This document shows, piece after piece, positions 1 through 7,520 of a stretch of DNA of 37,023 bases (position 1 is its first letter; each line of letters opens with the position of its first letter). The stretch lies in NCBI RefSeq assembly GCF_000275825.1, contig NZ_JH719942.1:2524343-2561365 (forward strand), written 5' to 3'. A program made the position numbers and the translations under genes. Source of the stretch: Saprospira grandis DSM 2844 (GTDB taxonomy: Bacteria; Bacteroidota; Bacteroidia; Chitinophagales; Saprospiraceae). The notes under the pieces were generated by a model, which ran no database searches, had not been told where the DNA came from, and saw nothing but the letters and a program-made list of their open reading frames with translations.

Positions 1-709
1 AGCGATAATTTATAGGCTTAAAACAGGTTGTCAGTGGAGAGAATTACCGATACAATCTTTTTTTGACGAAGTTCTAATTTGCTGGCAAACAGTATATTAC
101 TACTTCAATAGCTGGTCCGAGTCTGGTATTTGGCAAAAAGTGTGGATCCAATTTCTAGCCCATGAAAAATCTTGTTTAGATTTATCTAGTATACAGCTTG
201 ACGGAAGTCATACCCCAGCGAAAAGAGGGGGCGAAGCTGTGGGTTATCAGGGCCGAAAAAAGTCCAAAACCACAAATGCTCTCTTTCTCACAGATAAAAA
301 TGGGCTGCCAATCGCTATGTCTCCGCCTTTTGCGGGAAACCATAATGATTTGTTTGAAATCGAGAGTCATTTCCAAAAAATGCTTGCCGATCTGCAGCTT
401 TCAGACATCTCTCCTGATGGTTTATTTATGAATGCTGATGCAGGGTTTGATAGCAAAAAACTTAGAGAAAACTGCCAAAAAATGGGCATTATCCCTAATA
501 TTGACCACAACAAAAGAAATAGAAAAAAAGCTTATTATCAAGATATTATAGATGAGGAACTTTACAAAGAACGCTTTTCTGTTGAGCGAACTAACGCATG
601 GATTGACGCATTCAAAATTTTACTCATTCGTTTTGAAAGAAAAGCCGACAACTGGGCGAGTCTACACTATTTAGCCTTTATACTTATTTTCCTAAAACGA
701 AATTTTTAA
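1..709 (+). CDS. IS5-type transposase, 3' part (runs off window start)
   Basis: The reading frame is open from base 2 to the TAA at 707-709, so the gene enters from outside the window; a GTG at 140 is only an internal codon. The upstream residues (RLKTGCQWRELP, then W..VYYYFN.WS) look like the N-terminal DUF4096-type segment of IS5-family transposases. The catalytic DDE triad is visible: Asp in QLDGSHT (base about 200), Asp in NADAGFD (about 438) and Glu in FSVERTNAWID (about 585). The C-terminus is typical of the family (RFERK...LHYLAFILIFLKR). The protein would cut and paste its own insertion sequence. The coding part looks intact as far as it can be seen. I could not identify the right terminal inverted repeat in 710-790 because the left end lies outside the window. 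Confidence 0.88.
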   Translation, partial: AIIYRLKTGCQWRELPIQSFFDEVLICWQTVYYYFNSWSESGIWQKVWIQFLAHEKSCLDLSSIQLDGSHTPAKRGGEAVGYQGRKKSKTTNALFLTDKNGLPIAMSPPFAGNHNDLFEIESHFQKMLADLQLSDISPDGLFMNADAGFDSKKLRENCQKMGIIPNIDHNKRNRKKAYYQDIIDEELYKERFSVERTNAWIDAFKILLIRFERKADNWASLHYLAFILIFLKRNF

Positions 710-790
710 ACAAACTCAGGGTAAAGATTCTAGTTGGGCTAAGGTAGAGCCCGGCATTTTGTGTAATTTAGCTAGGGTAGGGGAGCCATT

Positions 791-958
791 TTTTTTGGGG
801 CTTCCCCTCCCTGCGGTCGGGTCGGGCTGTGTCGCAGCTCGCTGTTCGCTCGGCCCTGCAGTTTTTTTCGCTTCGCTTCAAAAAACTTGGGTCTGGCCCT
901 GCGGGCCACTGCTTTCCATCCCTAAGCCAAGGCGCTTCGCGCCTTTCTGGACCAATTA
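791..958 (+). repeat. GC-rich intergenic element, copy A
   Basis: It opens with a T-run and GGGGCTTCCCC, then carries the core words TCGGGCTGTGTCGCAGCTCGC, CTCGGCCCTGC and GGTCTGGCC, and ends near ATCCCTAAGCC and a GGCGCTTCGCGCC hairpin. A variable hairpin (TTTTTTCGCTTCGCTTCAAAAAA) sits between the core words. It lies downstream of the IS5 transposase gene and faces copy B. Confidence 0.8.
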
Positions 959-959
959 G

Positions 960-1119
960 CGGCCAAAGCCGCCCCGCCCCGAGCTCCCCAAAAAGATGAG
1001 CGGCCTACTGATGCGTAGGGGTGGCCGAAGGCCAGACCCAGGCGGCAAAGCCGCCGCAGGGCCGAGCAGACCTGCGAGCCCCGAAGCGTAAGGGCGGGCC
1101 AAAGGCCCGCAGGCCCCAA
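960..1119 (-). repeat. GC-rich intergenic element, copy B
   Basis: Same family as copy A in opposite orientation: read on the minus strand it opens GGGGCCTGCGGGCC, then CTTCGGGGCTCGCAGG, TCTGCTCGGCCCTGC, a GGCGGC...GCCGCC hairpin and GGTCTGGCC, and ends with CCCCTACGCATC. Together A and B fill the gap 710-1156, in which I see no gene. Confidence 0.8.
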
Positions 1120-1156
1120 ATCAAAAATACATTAGTCTACTTTAAAATTATAGAAA

Positions 1157-2272
1157 ATGCGGTATTATCTAGCTTTACTATGGTGTTGCGCTAGTTTTTG
1201 GCAGCTTTCGGCCCAGGCAGACAGCAGTGCGGCCCGCACAGCCGAGGAAGGCGCCCTCAAGTTGGGCCTCAAAAACTTTGATGATGGCCCCCGACAAGGG
1301 CGGGCCGTTCGCCTTACCTTTTATAATGTCGAAAATCTTTTTGATACAGAAAATGACCCCAAAAAACGAGATGATGAGTTTACGCCAAGGGGCCTGAAGG
1401 GCTGGAGTTATTTCCGTTATAAACAGAAATTGAGCAATATTTATAAGGTCTTGACGGCCCTGGGGGGCTGGGGTGGCCCGCCCGAAATGGTGGGCTTTTG
1501 CGAGCTAGAAAACCGAAAAGTACTGGAAGATCTGCTTCGTTTGACCCCTTTGCAGAAATTCCGTTATAAAATTGTGCATGAAGAATCGCCTGATCGGAGG
1601 GGAATTGATGTGGGTTTTATTTATCGCTCCGACAAATTTGAGGTTTTGCATCATGAGCCTATTCGGGTGGTTTTTCCCTTTGATACGGCGGTCAAAACTC
1701 GGGATGTCCTTTATGTTTGCGGCAAAGTATTGGGGAGCAAAGACAGTCTGCACATTTTTGTCAATCATTGGCCTTCTCGAAGAGGGGGGCAGGCGGCCAG
1801 CGAGCCCAAGCGGGTTTTTGTGGCGGGCTTGGTTCGGGCCAAAATTGACTCTATTTACAAGGCGAGCCCGGCGGCCAAGATAGCCGTTATGGGAGATTTT
1901 AACGATGAGGCCGAAAATATTTCATTGACCGAAGTCTTGCGTGCTGTGCCCGAAAAAGAAGAATTGGGGCCGGGCGATATGTATAATTATATGCATGCAC
2001 TTTCTAAGAATTGGCAATTGGGCTCGCATAAATTTAGGGGGCATTGGGGCACCTTAGACCATATGGTCCTGTCTACGCCTTTGGTTCAGGAAAGCCGAAA
2101 AGGGCGTTTGCGGGCTAGCCCTTTGGGGGCACAAATTTTTTCTGCTCGTTTTTTACTAGAAGAAGATCGGGCGTATATGGGCTTGCAGCCTTTTCGGACC
2201 TATGGCGGGCCCAAGTTTTTGGGTGGATTTAGCGATCATTTGCCTATTTATGTGGACCTAATCTATGAGTAG
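1157..2272 (+). CDS. Secreted endonuclease/exonuclease/phosphatase-family protein
   Basis: 371 residues. Residues 1-20 form a signal peptide ending in LSAQ, so the protein is exported. The rest carries the metal-dependent EEP (DNase I-like) fold signature: Asn57 in FYNVENLFD, Glu116 in CELENR, His204 in FVNHWPSRRGG, Asp247 and Asn249 in MGDFND, and the closing Asp-His pair in SDHLP (about 360). All expected catalytic positions are present, so it is probably an active phosphodiesterase or nuclease. The GG after the HWPSR motif and the secretion signal match the Bacteroidota branch annotated as endonuclease/exonuclease/phosphatase family; the substrate (extracellular DNA, sphingolipid or inositol phosphate) cannot be read from sequence. 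A small exported protein follows 38 bp later and may be cotranscribed. ATG at 1157 directly precedes the signal peptide. Confidence 0.88.
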   Translation: MRYYLALLWCCASFWQLSAQADSSAARTAEEGALKLGLKNFDDGPRQGRAVRLTFYNVENLFDTENDPKKRDDEFTPRGLKGWSYFRYKQKLSNIYKVLTALGGWGGPPEMVGFCELENRKVLEDLLRLTPLQKFRYKIVHEESPDRRGIDVGFIYRSDKFEVLHHEPIRVVFPFDTAVKTRDVLYVCGKVLGSKDSLHIFVNHWPSRRGGQAASEPKRVFVAGLVRAKIDSIYKASPAAKIAVMGDFNDEAENISLTEVLRAVPEKEELGPGDMYNYMHALSKNWQLGSHKFRGHWGTLDHMVLSTPLVQESRKGRLRASPLGAQIFSARFLLEEDRAYMGLQPFRTYGGPKFLGGFSDHLPIYVDLIYE

Positions 2273-2310
2273 GCCTTTTTTTTGTAGGGAACGTATAAAA
2301 AAACGAAAAG

Positions 2311-2832
2311 ATGAAAAACTTCTTATTATTTTCTTTGAGCATGTTGTTGAGTCTAGGGCTTTCTGCACAAATTGATGAGGCTTTATTGGGTCATTTTAAA
2401 GATTTGTCGGGCAGTTTAGAGGCCGAGCAACTAGAAAAAATCTGTAGCCAATCGGCGCAGGCCTTGCCTGCTTCAGAGGTGGCCAAATTGGGTTTGGGTT
2501 ATATTCCTGCGGGGACCAATTATTTTCCTTTGGGTAAAATTGCCTTAAAAAAGGGTTGGGTATTGCTTTATGCCAGTAAAAAAGAGGCTGGAAAAATGAT
2601 TACCGTAGATGCAGTTTCCTTTAAGAAAAAGGGCGCTAAAGTAGAGAGCTTGAGTTATCTTTTGCAAGTAGGCGAAGACTTTGGCCAAAACTTAGGGGGG
2701 CGTTTATCCTATAAAAACGAGCTTTTGCACTTCGAGCAAGAGTCGGTAGACAGCAAAACGGGCAAGCGTAGCGTTAAGACGAGCATCTACCAAAAAGACA
2801 AAAACCGTTTGGACTTTAAGGAGCGTTTTTAG
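2311..2832 (+). CDS. Small exported protein of unknown function
   Basis: 173 residues with a clear signal peptide (MKNFLLFSLSMLLSLGLSAQ). I recognise no family. The mature part alternates short hydrophobic stretches with Lys-rich polar segments (KKGWVLLYASKKEAGKM, DAVSFKKKGAKVESLSYLLQVG), as in a small beta-rich periplasmic or surface protein. No cysteine remains beyond one in the helical first third (EKICSQ), so there is no disulfide signature. It follows the EEP-family gene by 38 bp on the same strand and is closed by a strong hairpin 22 bp after its stop, so the two probably form one transcription unit. Confidence 0.75.
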   Translation: MKNFLLFSLSMLLSLGLSAQIDEALLGHFKDLSGSLEAEQLEKICSQSAQALPASEVAKLGLGYIPAGTNYFPLGKIALKKGWVLLYASKKEAGKMITVDAVSFKKKGAKVESLSYLLQVGEDFGQNLGGRLSYKNELLHFEQESVDSKTGKRSVKTSIYQKDKNRLDFKERF

Positions 2833-2854
2833 CGAAGGCTTCATTTTGGGCCAG

Positions 2855-2889
2855 AAAAAGCTCCTGCGAGATTCTCGCAGGAGCTTTTT
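2855..2889 (+). terminator. Intrinsic terminator after the small exported protein
   Basis: A 16-bp perfect stem (AAAAAGCTCCTGCGAG / CTCGCAGGAGCTTTTT) with a 3-nt ATT loop. A-run and T-run on either side make it usable on both strands. The IS3 element has inserted 12 bp beyond it. Confidence 0.88.
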
Positions 2890-2900
2890 GTTTTGCGGGG

Positions 2901-2926
2901 CTGTCTTGTCCTGATATACTGATACA
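2901..2926 (+). repeat. Left inverted repeat of the IS3 element
   Basis: Pairs with 4356-4381; the four mismatches are at the 6th, 7th, 15th and 17th bases. A possible transposase promoter would lie just inside it. Confidence 0.85.
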
Positions 2927-2943
2927 ACAAAATCAGAAGATAG

Positions 2944-3366
2944 ATGGAAAATAAAGAAGGTCAGTATGTTAAGCGGACACAAAAAGATTATACCTTAGCT
3001 TTTAAGCTCCAAGTTGTGTCGGAAGTAGAAAATGGAGAGATTGGCTTAAAGGCCGCTCAACGCAAGTATGGGATACAAGGAGACAGAACAATTCGGACAT
3101 GGATCGAGAAACATGGCCAATATGATAAAAGCTATAAATTAAGAAGTATGAAGAAGAGTCCAGAACAAGAATTGATGGCGTTGCGTCAGCAATTGAAGCT
3201 TTTAGAGAAGAAAAATCGTCGCTTGGAAAAGGAGCTAAATCAGGCAGATAAGAAGGCCTTGTTTTTTGATATGATGATAGATATAGCGGAAGAAGAATTT
3301 GAAATTCCAATCAGAAAAAAGTCTTTACCCGAACAGTTGATAAATTCCAAAAAGAAGAAAAAATAA
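2944..3366 (+). CDS. IS3-family transposase OrfA (DNA-binding subunit)
   Basis: 140 residues. Residues about 10-60 form the helix-turn-helix of IS3 OrfA proteins (YTLAFKLQVVSEVENGEIGLKAAQRKYGI..IRTWIEKHG), and residues about 75-105 form a leucine-zipper-like coiled coil (LMALRQQLKLLEKKNRRLEKEL), used for multimerisation. It ends in a Lys run encoded by AAGAAGAAAAAATAA. The six-A run at 3358-3363 directly before the stop is a natural slippage site: a -1 shift there leads straight into the OrfB frame. Alone, OrfA usually acts as a regulator of transposition. Confidence 0.92.
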   Translation: MENKEGQYVKRTQKDYTLAFKLQVVSEVENGEIGLKAAQRKYGIQGDRTIRTWIEKHGQYDKSYKLRSMKKSPEQELMALRQQLKLLEKKNRRLEKELNQADKKALFFDMMIDIAEEEFEIPIRKKSLPEQLINSKKKKK

Positions 3367-4250
3367 GCTTAAGTAGCTTATGTCGATTGGTCGGGATAAA
3401 TCGTCAAAAGTATTATAGATCGAAGGCAAAAGTTAGATCTAATCAGGGTTTGGCAGAAAAAGTAGTTGCCTTAGTTCAAGAAGTACGGAACAAAATGCCT
3501 CGCTTAGGCGGCCGCAAATTGTATCATTTACTTCAAGCTGAGTTGAAGGCTCTAGGAGTAGGCCGAGATAAATTTTTTACTATTTTGCGGGCCAATAATC
3601 TGCTGGTTCGACCTCGAAAGAACTATCATACAACGACAAATTCCTTCCACCACTACAGAAAACATAAGAACAAAATAGCTGATTTGAAAATTTATCGACC
3701 AGAGCAAGTCTGGGTTTCAGATATTACTTACATTGGAACGAGAGAAAATCCGATGTATTTAGCCTTGGTCACAGACGCTTATTCTAAGCAAATAATGGGT
3801 TATGATGTCTCTAACAGCTTAAGCAGCATTGGCTCTATTCGAGCCTTGAAACAGGCTGCAAAGCGTCGTCAATATCCTAATGAAGAGCTGATTCATCATT
3901 CTGACCGGGGCATTCAATACTGCTCAAATGATTATCAGCAACTGCTCAAAAAACTAGGCATAAGTTGTTCTATGACAGAGTCTTACGATCCTTATGCAAA
4001 TGCCGTAGCAGAGCGAATAAATGGAATATTAAAGCAAGAGTTTATTGCAGATTTTTTCCATTTAGGGCTAGATGCGATGAAGAAAATAGTGGCTCAAAGT
4101 ATTGATATTTACAACCAAGCGCGACCACATTGGTCTTGTCAATTTATGCCGCCTGCTGAAATGCACCAACAACAAGAGCTCGAATATAAGAGCTATAAAA
4201 AGAAAACAACTCTAGCCCAAGATCATCTTAAGCCAGAGTTGTTAAATTGA
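3360..4250 (+). CDS. IS3-family transposase OrfB (DDE integrase core), made as OrfAB by -1 frameshift
   Basis: The frame is open from the slippage site and gives KISLSSLCRLVGINRQKYYR, the normal beginning of IS3 OrfB, so the protein is probably made as an OrfAB fusion. The first possible independent start is TTG at 3387 (287 residues). The catalytic triad, numbered from that TTG, is Asp112 (WVSDITY), Asp173 (HHSDRGIQY) and Glu209 (NAVAERINGILK), with 35 residues between the second Asp and Glu, exactly the D,D(35)E spacing. An HTH_21-like segment (NKMPRLGGRKLYHLL) precedes the core. No stop or frameshift breaks it. Confidence 0.92.
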   Translation, partial: KISLSSLCRLVGINRQKYYRSKAKVRSNQGLAEKVVALVQEVRNKMPRLGGRKLYHLLQAELKALGVGRDKFFTILRANNLLVRPRKNYHTTTNSFHHYRKHKNKIADLKIYRPEQVWVSDITYIGTRENPMYLALVTDAYSKQIMGYDVSNSLSSIGSIRALKQAAKRRQYPNEELIHHSDRGIQYCSNDYQQLLKKLGISCSMTESYDPYANAVAERINGILKQEFIADFFHLGLDAMKKIVAQSIDIYNQARPHWSCQFMPPAEMHQQQELEYKSYKKKTTLAQDHLKPELLN

Positions 4251-4266
4251 CAACAAGTTATTTCCG

Positions 4267-4305
4267 TAAGATTTTTTGACCTTTTTGAAGGAGGTCAAAA
4301 TCTTC
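4267..4305. terminator. Hairpin downstream of OrfB
   Basis: AAGATTTTTTGACC pairs imperfectly with GGTCAAAATCTT around a short loop. It lies inside the IS, between the OrfB stop and the right inverted repeat, and probably ends the transposase transcript. Confidence 0.5.
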
Positions 4306-4355
4306 CAGAATAACTTTTTACCCGTATTTAATCAGAATTTTATTGCTTTAAATTC

Positions 4356-4381
4356 TGTATCAGTTTTTCAGGACGGGACAG
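4356..4381 (-). repeat. Right inverted repeat of the IS3 element
   Basis: Reverse complement of 2901-2926 with four mismatches; followed by the GGC target duplicate. Confidence 0.85.
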
Positions 4382-4398
4382 GCCCTAAGAAAAGGGCA

Positions 4399-4719
4399 TT
4401 ATTTTAAAAATTCTTGGATGGCAGACTGTAACGAATGCAGTTTGGGGTAGTTAAGACTATAGAGAATCTGTTTTCCTTCTCGGACATAACTGACTAGCTC
4501 TGCTTGGCGGAGAATGCGCAAATGCTGAGAGGTAATTGATTGCTCGAGTTCTAAAGCATTGTAAATACTATTCACATTAGTGCCCGGATGTTGGTCAATA
4601 TAAGAGAGAATATCTAGACGAAGGGCATGGGCCAAGGCCCGAATAGTTTGGTTTGCTTTTGCTAAACTGTCTAAGTTGAAGGGGTTCATATTTTCATTGA
4701 GAAAGGTAGATGCGGCCAT
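4399..4719 (-). CDS. ArsR-type winged-helix regulator (second of tandem pair)
   Basis: Winged helix-turn-helix of the ArsR/SmtB type: ALAHALRLDILSYIDQHPGTNVNSIYNALELEQSITSQHLRILRQAELVSYVREGKQILYSLN. The recognition helix is SITSQHLRILRQAELV and the wing is VREGKQILYSL. The metal-sensing motif of ArsR proteins (ELCVCD) is absent, so the signal is not the classic one. I chose ATG 4719 over the TTG at 4767, because the latter lies inside the upstream gene; ATG at 4689 (MNPFNLDSL) is also possible. It follows its paralogue by 34 bp in the same direction. The IS3 element ends 18 bp after its stop codon. Confidence 0.85.
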   Translation of the reverse strand: MAASTFLNENMNPFNLDSLAKANQTIRALAHALRLDILSYIDQHPGTNVNSIYNALELEQSITSQHLRILRQAELVSYVREGKQILYSLNYPKLHSLQSAIQEFLK

Positions 4720-4753
4720 AGTGATGGTGGTTTTTTGAAGAGTGGACAAACAT

Positions 4754-5089
4754 TTATTGGAGGCCAAGAAGTAGTGCTTTGACAGCTTCTAGTTGTTCTT
4801 GATGAATGTGGTAATGAATAAACTTACCTTCTCTTTCGGCCATAACAATATTGGCTTTTCTAAGAATCGCCAAATGCTGAGAGGCCACAGATTGTTCAAT
4901 TCTTAGCTTAACGTAGAGCTGGGTGACCGTCATTTGGCCCTTGGCCAAAAGCAGCTGAACAATTCTTTGTCTAAGCTGATGATTAAGGGCACGAAGATCT
5001 AAAACAATTTTGCGCAGGTCTTTAAACTGAAACTGAATCGCAGTTTCCTCATCAGAAAAATGATAACTTTTGTTGACTGGTGTAGGCAT
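4754..5089 (-). CDS. ArsR-type winged-helix regulator (first of tandem pair)
   Basis: Winged-helix fold as in its neighbour: LRALNHQLRQRIVQLLLAKGQMTVTQLYVKLRIEQSVASQHLAILRKANIVMAEREGKFIHYHIHQ. The recognition helix (SVASQHLAILRKA) and wing (EREGKFIHYHI) are clear. There is no cysteine in the protein and hence no arsenic-type Cys site. The frame extends upstream to an ATG at 5152, but a Bacteroidota -7 box at 5165-5172 would then leave almost no leader; ATG 5089 (MPTPVNKSYHF) gives a leader of about 70 nt and a 111-residue protein of normal family size. The two genes are related and probably arose by tandem duplication. Confidence 0.85.
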   Translation of the reverse strand: MPTPVNKSYHFSDEETAIQFQFKDLRKIVLDLRALNHQLRQRIVQLLLAKGQMTVTQLYVKLRIEQSVASQHLAILRKANIVMAEREGKFIHYHIHQEQLEAVKALLLGLQ

Positions 5090-5164
5090 AGCAGTTTGTT
5101 TTGTGAGGGGGGGAATGGTCGTGGAGTTCTGCTGCTGAAAATGCAACAGCATTTTCTATATGTA

Positions 5165-5194
5165 CAAATTTAAGATATTGTTTAAATGTTCAAA
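5165..5194 (-). promoter_or_regulatory. Bacteroidota-type promoter of the arsR pair
   Basis: On the minus strand TTTG (5191-5194), an 18-bp spacer and TAAATTTG (5165-5172) match the TTTG / TAnnTTTG consensus; the spacer is slightly shorter than usual. It lies upstream of the tandem ArsR-type genes. Confidence 0.55.
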
Positions 5195-5281
5195 ATAAAA
5201 AGGGTTGATTTTTAGCTTTTTGCAATAAGAAGCCTTATTTATTAACATTTTGTCAATGGTTTTTAACATTTAGATAAAAAA

Positions 5282-5312
5282 AGAGCAGAACTACATTTTG
5301 TAGTTCTGCTCT
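5282..5312 (-). terminator. Intrinsic terminator of trigger factor
   Basis: A 14-bp perfect stem (AGAGCAGAACTACA / TGTAGTTCTGCTCT) with a 3-nt loop, followed on the minus strand by a T-run. It begins 34 bp after the trigger-factor stop codon. Confidence 0.88.
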
Positions 5313-5346
5313 AGCTTTAGGCAGTAACCTATATATGTGACAGTAG

Positions 5347-6756
5347 TTATTCTGCCTCTTCGGCTTCTACTTCTTCTACTACTTCTTCTTCTGTAGCGGC
5401 TTCTTCATTTTGCTCGAAGCGAGCTTTGTAGATTTCGTCAAATTTGGCGGCATCTACAGTTTCTTCGGCCTTACCAAAGAGGGGGAAGAGGGCCTCAAAT
5501 ACTTTTTCTTCTTGTACTTGCTCTCCAAACTGACGAACAGTAGCCTCATCCTTCATCAAGTTCTCGATTTGGCTGTCCATGATGGGGTGGTAAGGAGGAA
5601 TCTGGAAGTTGTACTGACGAGCGATGGCCATACGGACAGCATGCTCTATTTCTTCTTTGCTTACTTCTACATTGTGCTCGCTAGTGAGTTGATCAATGAT
5701 CAAAGACCAACGTAGACGGCGCATAAAGCTAGCAAAGTTCTCATCATTTACTTCTTCTTGCTTTTCTTCACGGCTTTCTTCTAGCCATTTGCGCAAGAAC
5801 TTCTCAGGAAGGTCAAAGTTGTTTTTCTCCATCAACTCCTCATAAACATAGCGGAAGAAGATGCTTTTGGCGGGGGTCGCAAACTGTCCGCTAACCATTT
5901 CAGCAAATTTGGCCTTAAATTCTTCTTCTGTTTTGATCTCATCCTCAGGGAAAAGCTCAGCAAAGAATTCTTCATTCAATTCGCGAGGAATCTGACGCTT
6001 TACTTTGAGTACTTCAACTGTTACTTCTACGTCTTCCTCTTCTGTTTCTACTTCGGGGAAAAACATACCCATACGACGCTCAGCCGTGAGGGCGGTATCC
6101 AAATCAGACAATTTGCAAACGATGCTTCCAGCTACCTCAATGGCTTTGAGTTGAGCTTGTACGTCAGCAGTGGCTTTGTCCATAGCGACCATAGTCGACT
6201 CATTGGTCCAAGCTCCCTCATTGTTAGCTACTACCTTGATTTCCAAAAGATCGTTGTCCTGGATATCCGTAGCATCTTCACTGAGGTCTTGGCTACGCTG
6301 CTTGCGCTGTGCCTCGATCTCTTCAGCTAGCTCTGTTTCACTCATTTCTACTGTGTAGAAAGGAAAAGCAGTCGCTTCGCTAATGCCTGCAATCTCTTGC
6401 TTGGGCATATAAGCAATCTCGATATCTAGTTGTACATCTACAGGCTTGTTGATGTTGGTCTCTAGGCTATTCTGAGGCATGGGGTTACCCAATACCTTGA
6501 GTTCTTTTTCTTGGATGAAAGCACGTACTTCTTGGTCCAAAAGCTTGTTTACCTCATCCCAAAGGATTTCGTTCCCAAACTTCTTACGCAATAAACCCAT
6601 AGGGGCTTTACCGGGGCGGAAACCGGGCTGCTGAAAGTTTTTTCGAGCTTCCTTTAGCTTCTTATCTACCAAGCTCATGTATTCATTCTTGGCAATCTGC
6701 AGGTGCAGCACTACGGTCTGCTCCTCCTCATTAAACGTATGCGTTGCAACTGGCAT
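5347..6756 (-). CDS. tig: Trigger factor (ribosome-associated chaperone)
   Basis: 469 residues, within the usual size range. The N-terminal ribosome-binding domain has the family signature PGFRPGKAP at residues 44-52, preceded by the typical charged helix (VDKKLKEARKNF). A weakly conserved FKBP-like middle domain (about 150-240) and a helical C-terminal substrate-binding arm (about 255-430) follow. The last 30 residues are almost all Glu, Ala and Val, an acidic tail often seen in Bacteroidota trigger factors. It binds ribosomal protein L23 at the exit tunnel and shields nascent chains. It is monocistronic, with a -7 box upstream and a strong terminator. Trigger factor is often next to clpP; no clpP is present here. 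Confidence 0.94.
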   Translation of the reverse strand: MPVATHTFNEEEQTVVLHLQIAKNEYMSLVDKKLKEARKNFQQPGFRPGKAPMGLLRKKFGNEILWDEVNKLLDQEVRAFIQEKELKVLGNPMPQNSLETNINKPVDVQLDIEIAYMPKQEIAGISEATAFPFYTVEMSETELAEEIEAQRKQRSQDLSEDATDIQDNDLLEIKVVANNEGAWTNESTMVAMDKATADVQAQLKAIEVAGSIVCKLSDLDTALTAERRMGMFFPEVETEEEDVEVTVEVLKVKRQIPRELNEEFFAELFPEDEIKTEEEFKAKFAEMVSGQFATPAKSIFFRYVYEELMEKNNFDLPEKFLRKWLEESREEKQEEVNDENFASFMRRLRWSLIIDQLTSEHNVEVSKEEIEHAVRMAIARQYNFQIPPYHPIMDSQIENLMKDEATVRQFGEQVQEEKVFEALFPLFGKAEETVDAAKFDEIYKARFEQNEEAATEEEVVEEVEAEEAE

Positions 6757-6821
6757 CGTGTCTAGTCTTTAATAACTTAATAATCAAATCTTAATTTTAG
6801 GGATTTTCCCCAAAAGTGGCC

Positions 6822-6829
6822 CAAAGATA
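6822..6829 (-). promoter_or_regulatory. Probable -7 box for trigger factor
   Basis: TATCTTTG on the minus strand fits TAnnTTTG and would give a leader of about 60 nt. I see no clear TTTG box 19-21 bp further upstream, so only half of the promoter is supported. Confidence 0.4.
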
Positions 6830-6926
6830 CTGAAGTTGTCTTAATTCTAGGCATAGATTTAAGGCCGATCTTTGGTTTTGTACAAAAAAAAAGCGCAAAT
6901 CCCATCAGAATTTGCACTTTCTAAAT

Positions 6927-7011
6927 TGGTGCGGATGGAGGGACTCGAACCCACACACCTTGCGGCACTAGATCCTAAGTCTAGCGTGTCTACCAATTTC
7001 ACCACATCCGC
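6927..7011 (-). tRNA. tRNA-Leu(UAG)
   Basis: Minus-strand sequence GCGGATGTGGTGAAATTGGT begins the acceptor and D arms. The anticodon stem CTAGA/TCTAG holds the loop CTTAGGA, anticodon TAG. A long variable arm follows, as expected for a class II tRNA, then the T arm with GGTTCGAGTCC and the 3' acceptor strand CATCCGC, discriminator A and an encoded CCA. It reads CUA and probably other CUN codons. Confidence 0.95.
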
Positions 7012-7029
7012 TTATCATTTTCGACGTTG

Positions 7030-7061
7030 CAAATATAAGGCGGCTTTTTGGATCTCGCAAA
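7030..7061 (-). promoter_or_regulatory. Promoter of tRNA-Leu
   Basis: Minus strand: TTTG (7058-7061), exactly 20 bp, TATATTTG (7030-7037). This is a perfect match to the Bacteroidota housekeeping consensus, about 20 bp before the tRNA. The tRNA-Asp promoter has the same boxes and spacing. Confidence 0.8.
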
Positions 7062-7157
7062 TCTTTTTTCATTTTTAGCCGCTTTTTTATGCTTGTAATT
7101 TTTAATTGCTTGCTAACTTGTTTTTTATCAGCTGTTTAGCAGCCTTAAATTTTTTTA

Positions 7158-7446
7158 TTTTTTTTGGGGCCCGCGGCCAGCTTTGCTGGCCGCCGCTATG
7201 CTGCGGGGCTCACTGTTCGTTCGGCCCTTCGCTTTTTCGCTTTGCTCAAAAGCTCGGTCTGGCCTTCGGCCACCCCTCCGCAGCGCTGGGCCGCTCCACT
7301 TTTTTTGTTGCTTCAAATCTTTAGGCTTCGGCCTTTTGGCCCTCCCTTTTAAGCGGTATTCGTCGCTGCGCTCCTCATTCGCCAATATGTCCCCGCCCAC
7401 CCACCCCTCTGCGGGATTCCCTAAGGAATCCCTCGGGGAGGCGGGC
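7158..7446 (+). repeat. Long GC-rich intergenic element, copy C (inverted copy of F)
   Basis: Opens with T-run, GGGGCCCGCGGCCAGC and its hairpin partner, then the family core words (GGGGCTCACTGTTCGTTCGGCCC, GGTCTGGCC..GGCCACCCC) and an extension of about 180 bp ending with CCCTCGGGGAGGCGGGC at 7446. The whole block is repeated in inverted orientation at 13661-13943 with near identity, except for the hairpin between the core words, which is CGCTTTTTCGCTTTGCTCAAAAGC here and GCAGCCGCCTTTGGCGGC there. Confidence 0.85.
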
Positions 7447-7520
7447 AATAAGCTAGCTGCAAATTTGGCCCAAGTTCAACGCCTAAGGGTTAAACATACA
7501 GCTAAAAAGGGCCGAAGGCC

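Larger units (their letters stand above)
2902..4380 (+). mobile_element. Intact IS3-family insertion sequence
   Basis: The ends are marked by inverted repeats: left 2901-2926 and right 4356-4381 match at 22 of 26 positions when one is reverse complemented. The element proper begins TGTC and ends GACA, 1479 bp. It is flanked by a 3-bp direct repeat GGC (2899-2901 and 4381-4383), as expected for IS3-family target duplication. It encodes OrfA and OrfB in the usual overlapping frames. Both genes and both ends appear complete, so it may still be mobile. Confidence 0.9.

Noticed and set aside
759-959. Short frames inside elements A, E, K and others with similar peptides (VAARxSxxP, VWPxGPLLSIP)
   Set aside because: The similarity follows from the shared repeat sequence; there is no start context and the hairpin inserts change the frame between copies.
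791-1119. Possible CRISPR array or rRNA fragment suggested by GC-rich repeated words
   Set aside because: Copies are scattered singly or as inverted pairs, not regularly spaced with unique spacers, and no rRNA signature words are present.
3387-4250. Treating OrfB as a broken transposase because its frame lacks an ATG start
   Set aside because: The normal IS3 strategy of -1 frameshifting at the A6 run explains it, and the frame upstream of the TTG encodes the usual OrfB N-terminus.
6872-7078. Plus-strand frame of 68 codons over tRNA-Leu
   Set aside because: Antisense of the tRNA gene (RMEGLEPT peptide), a well-known annotation artefact.
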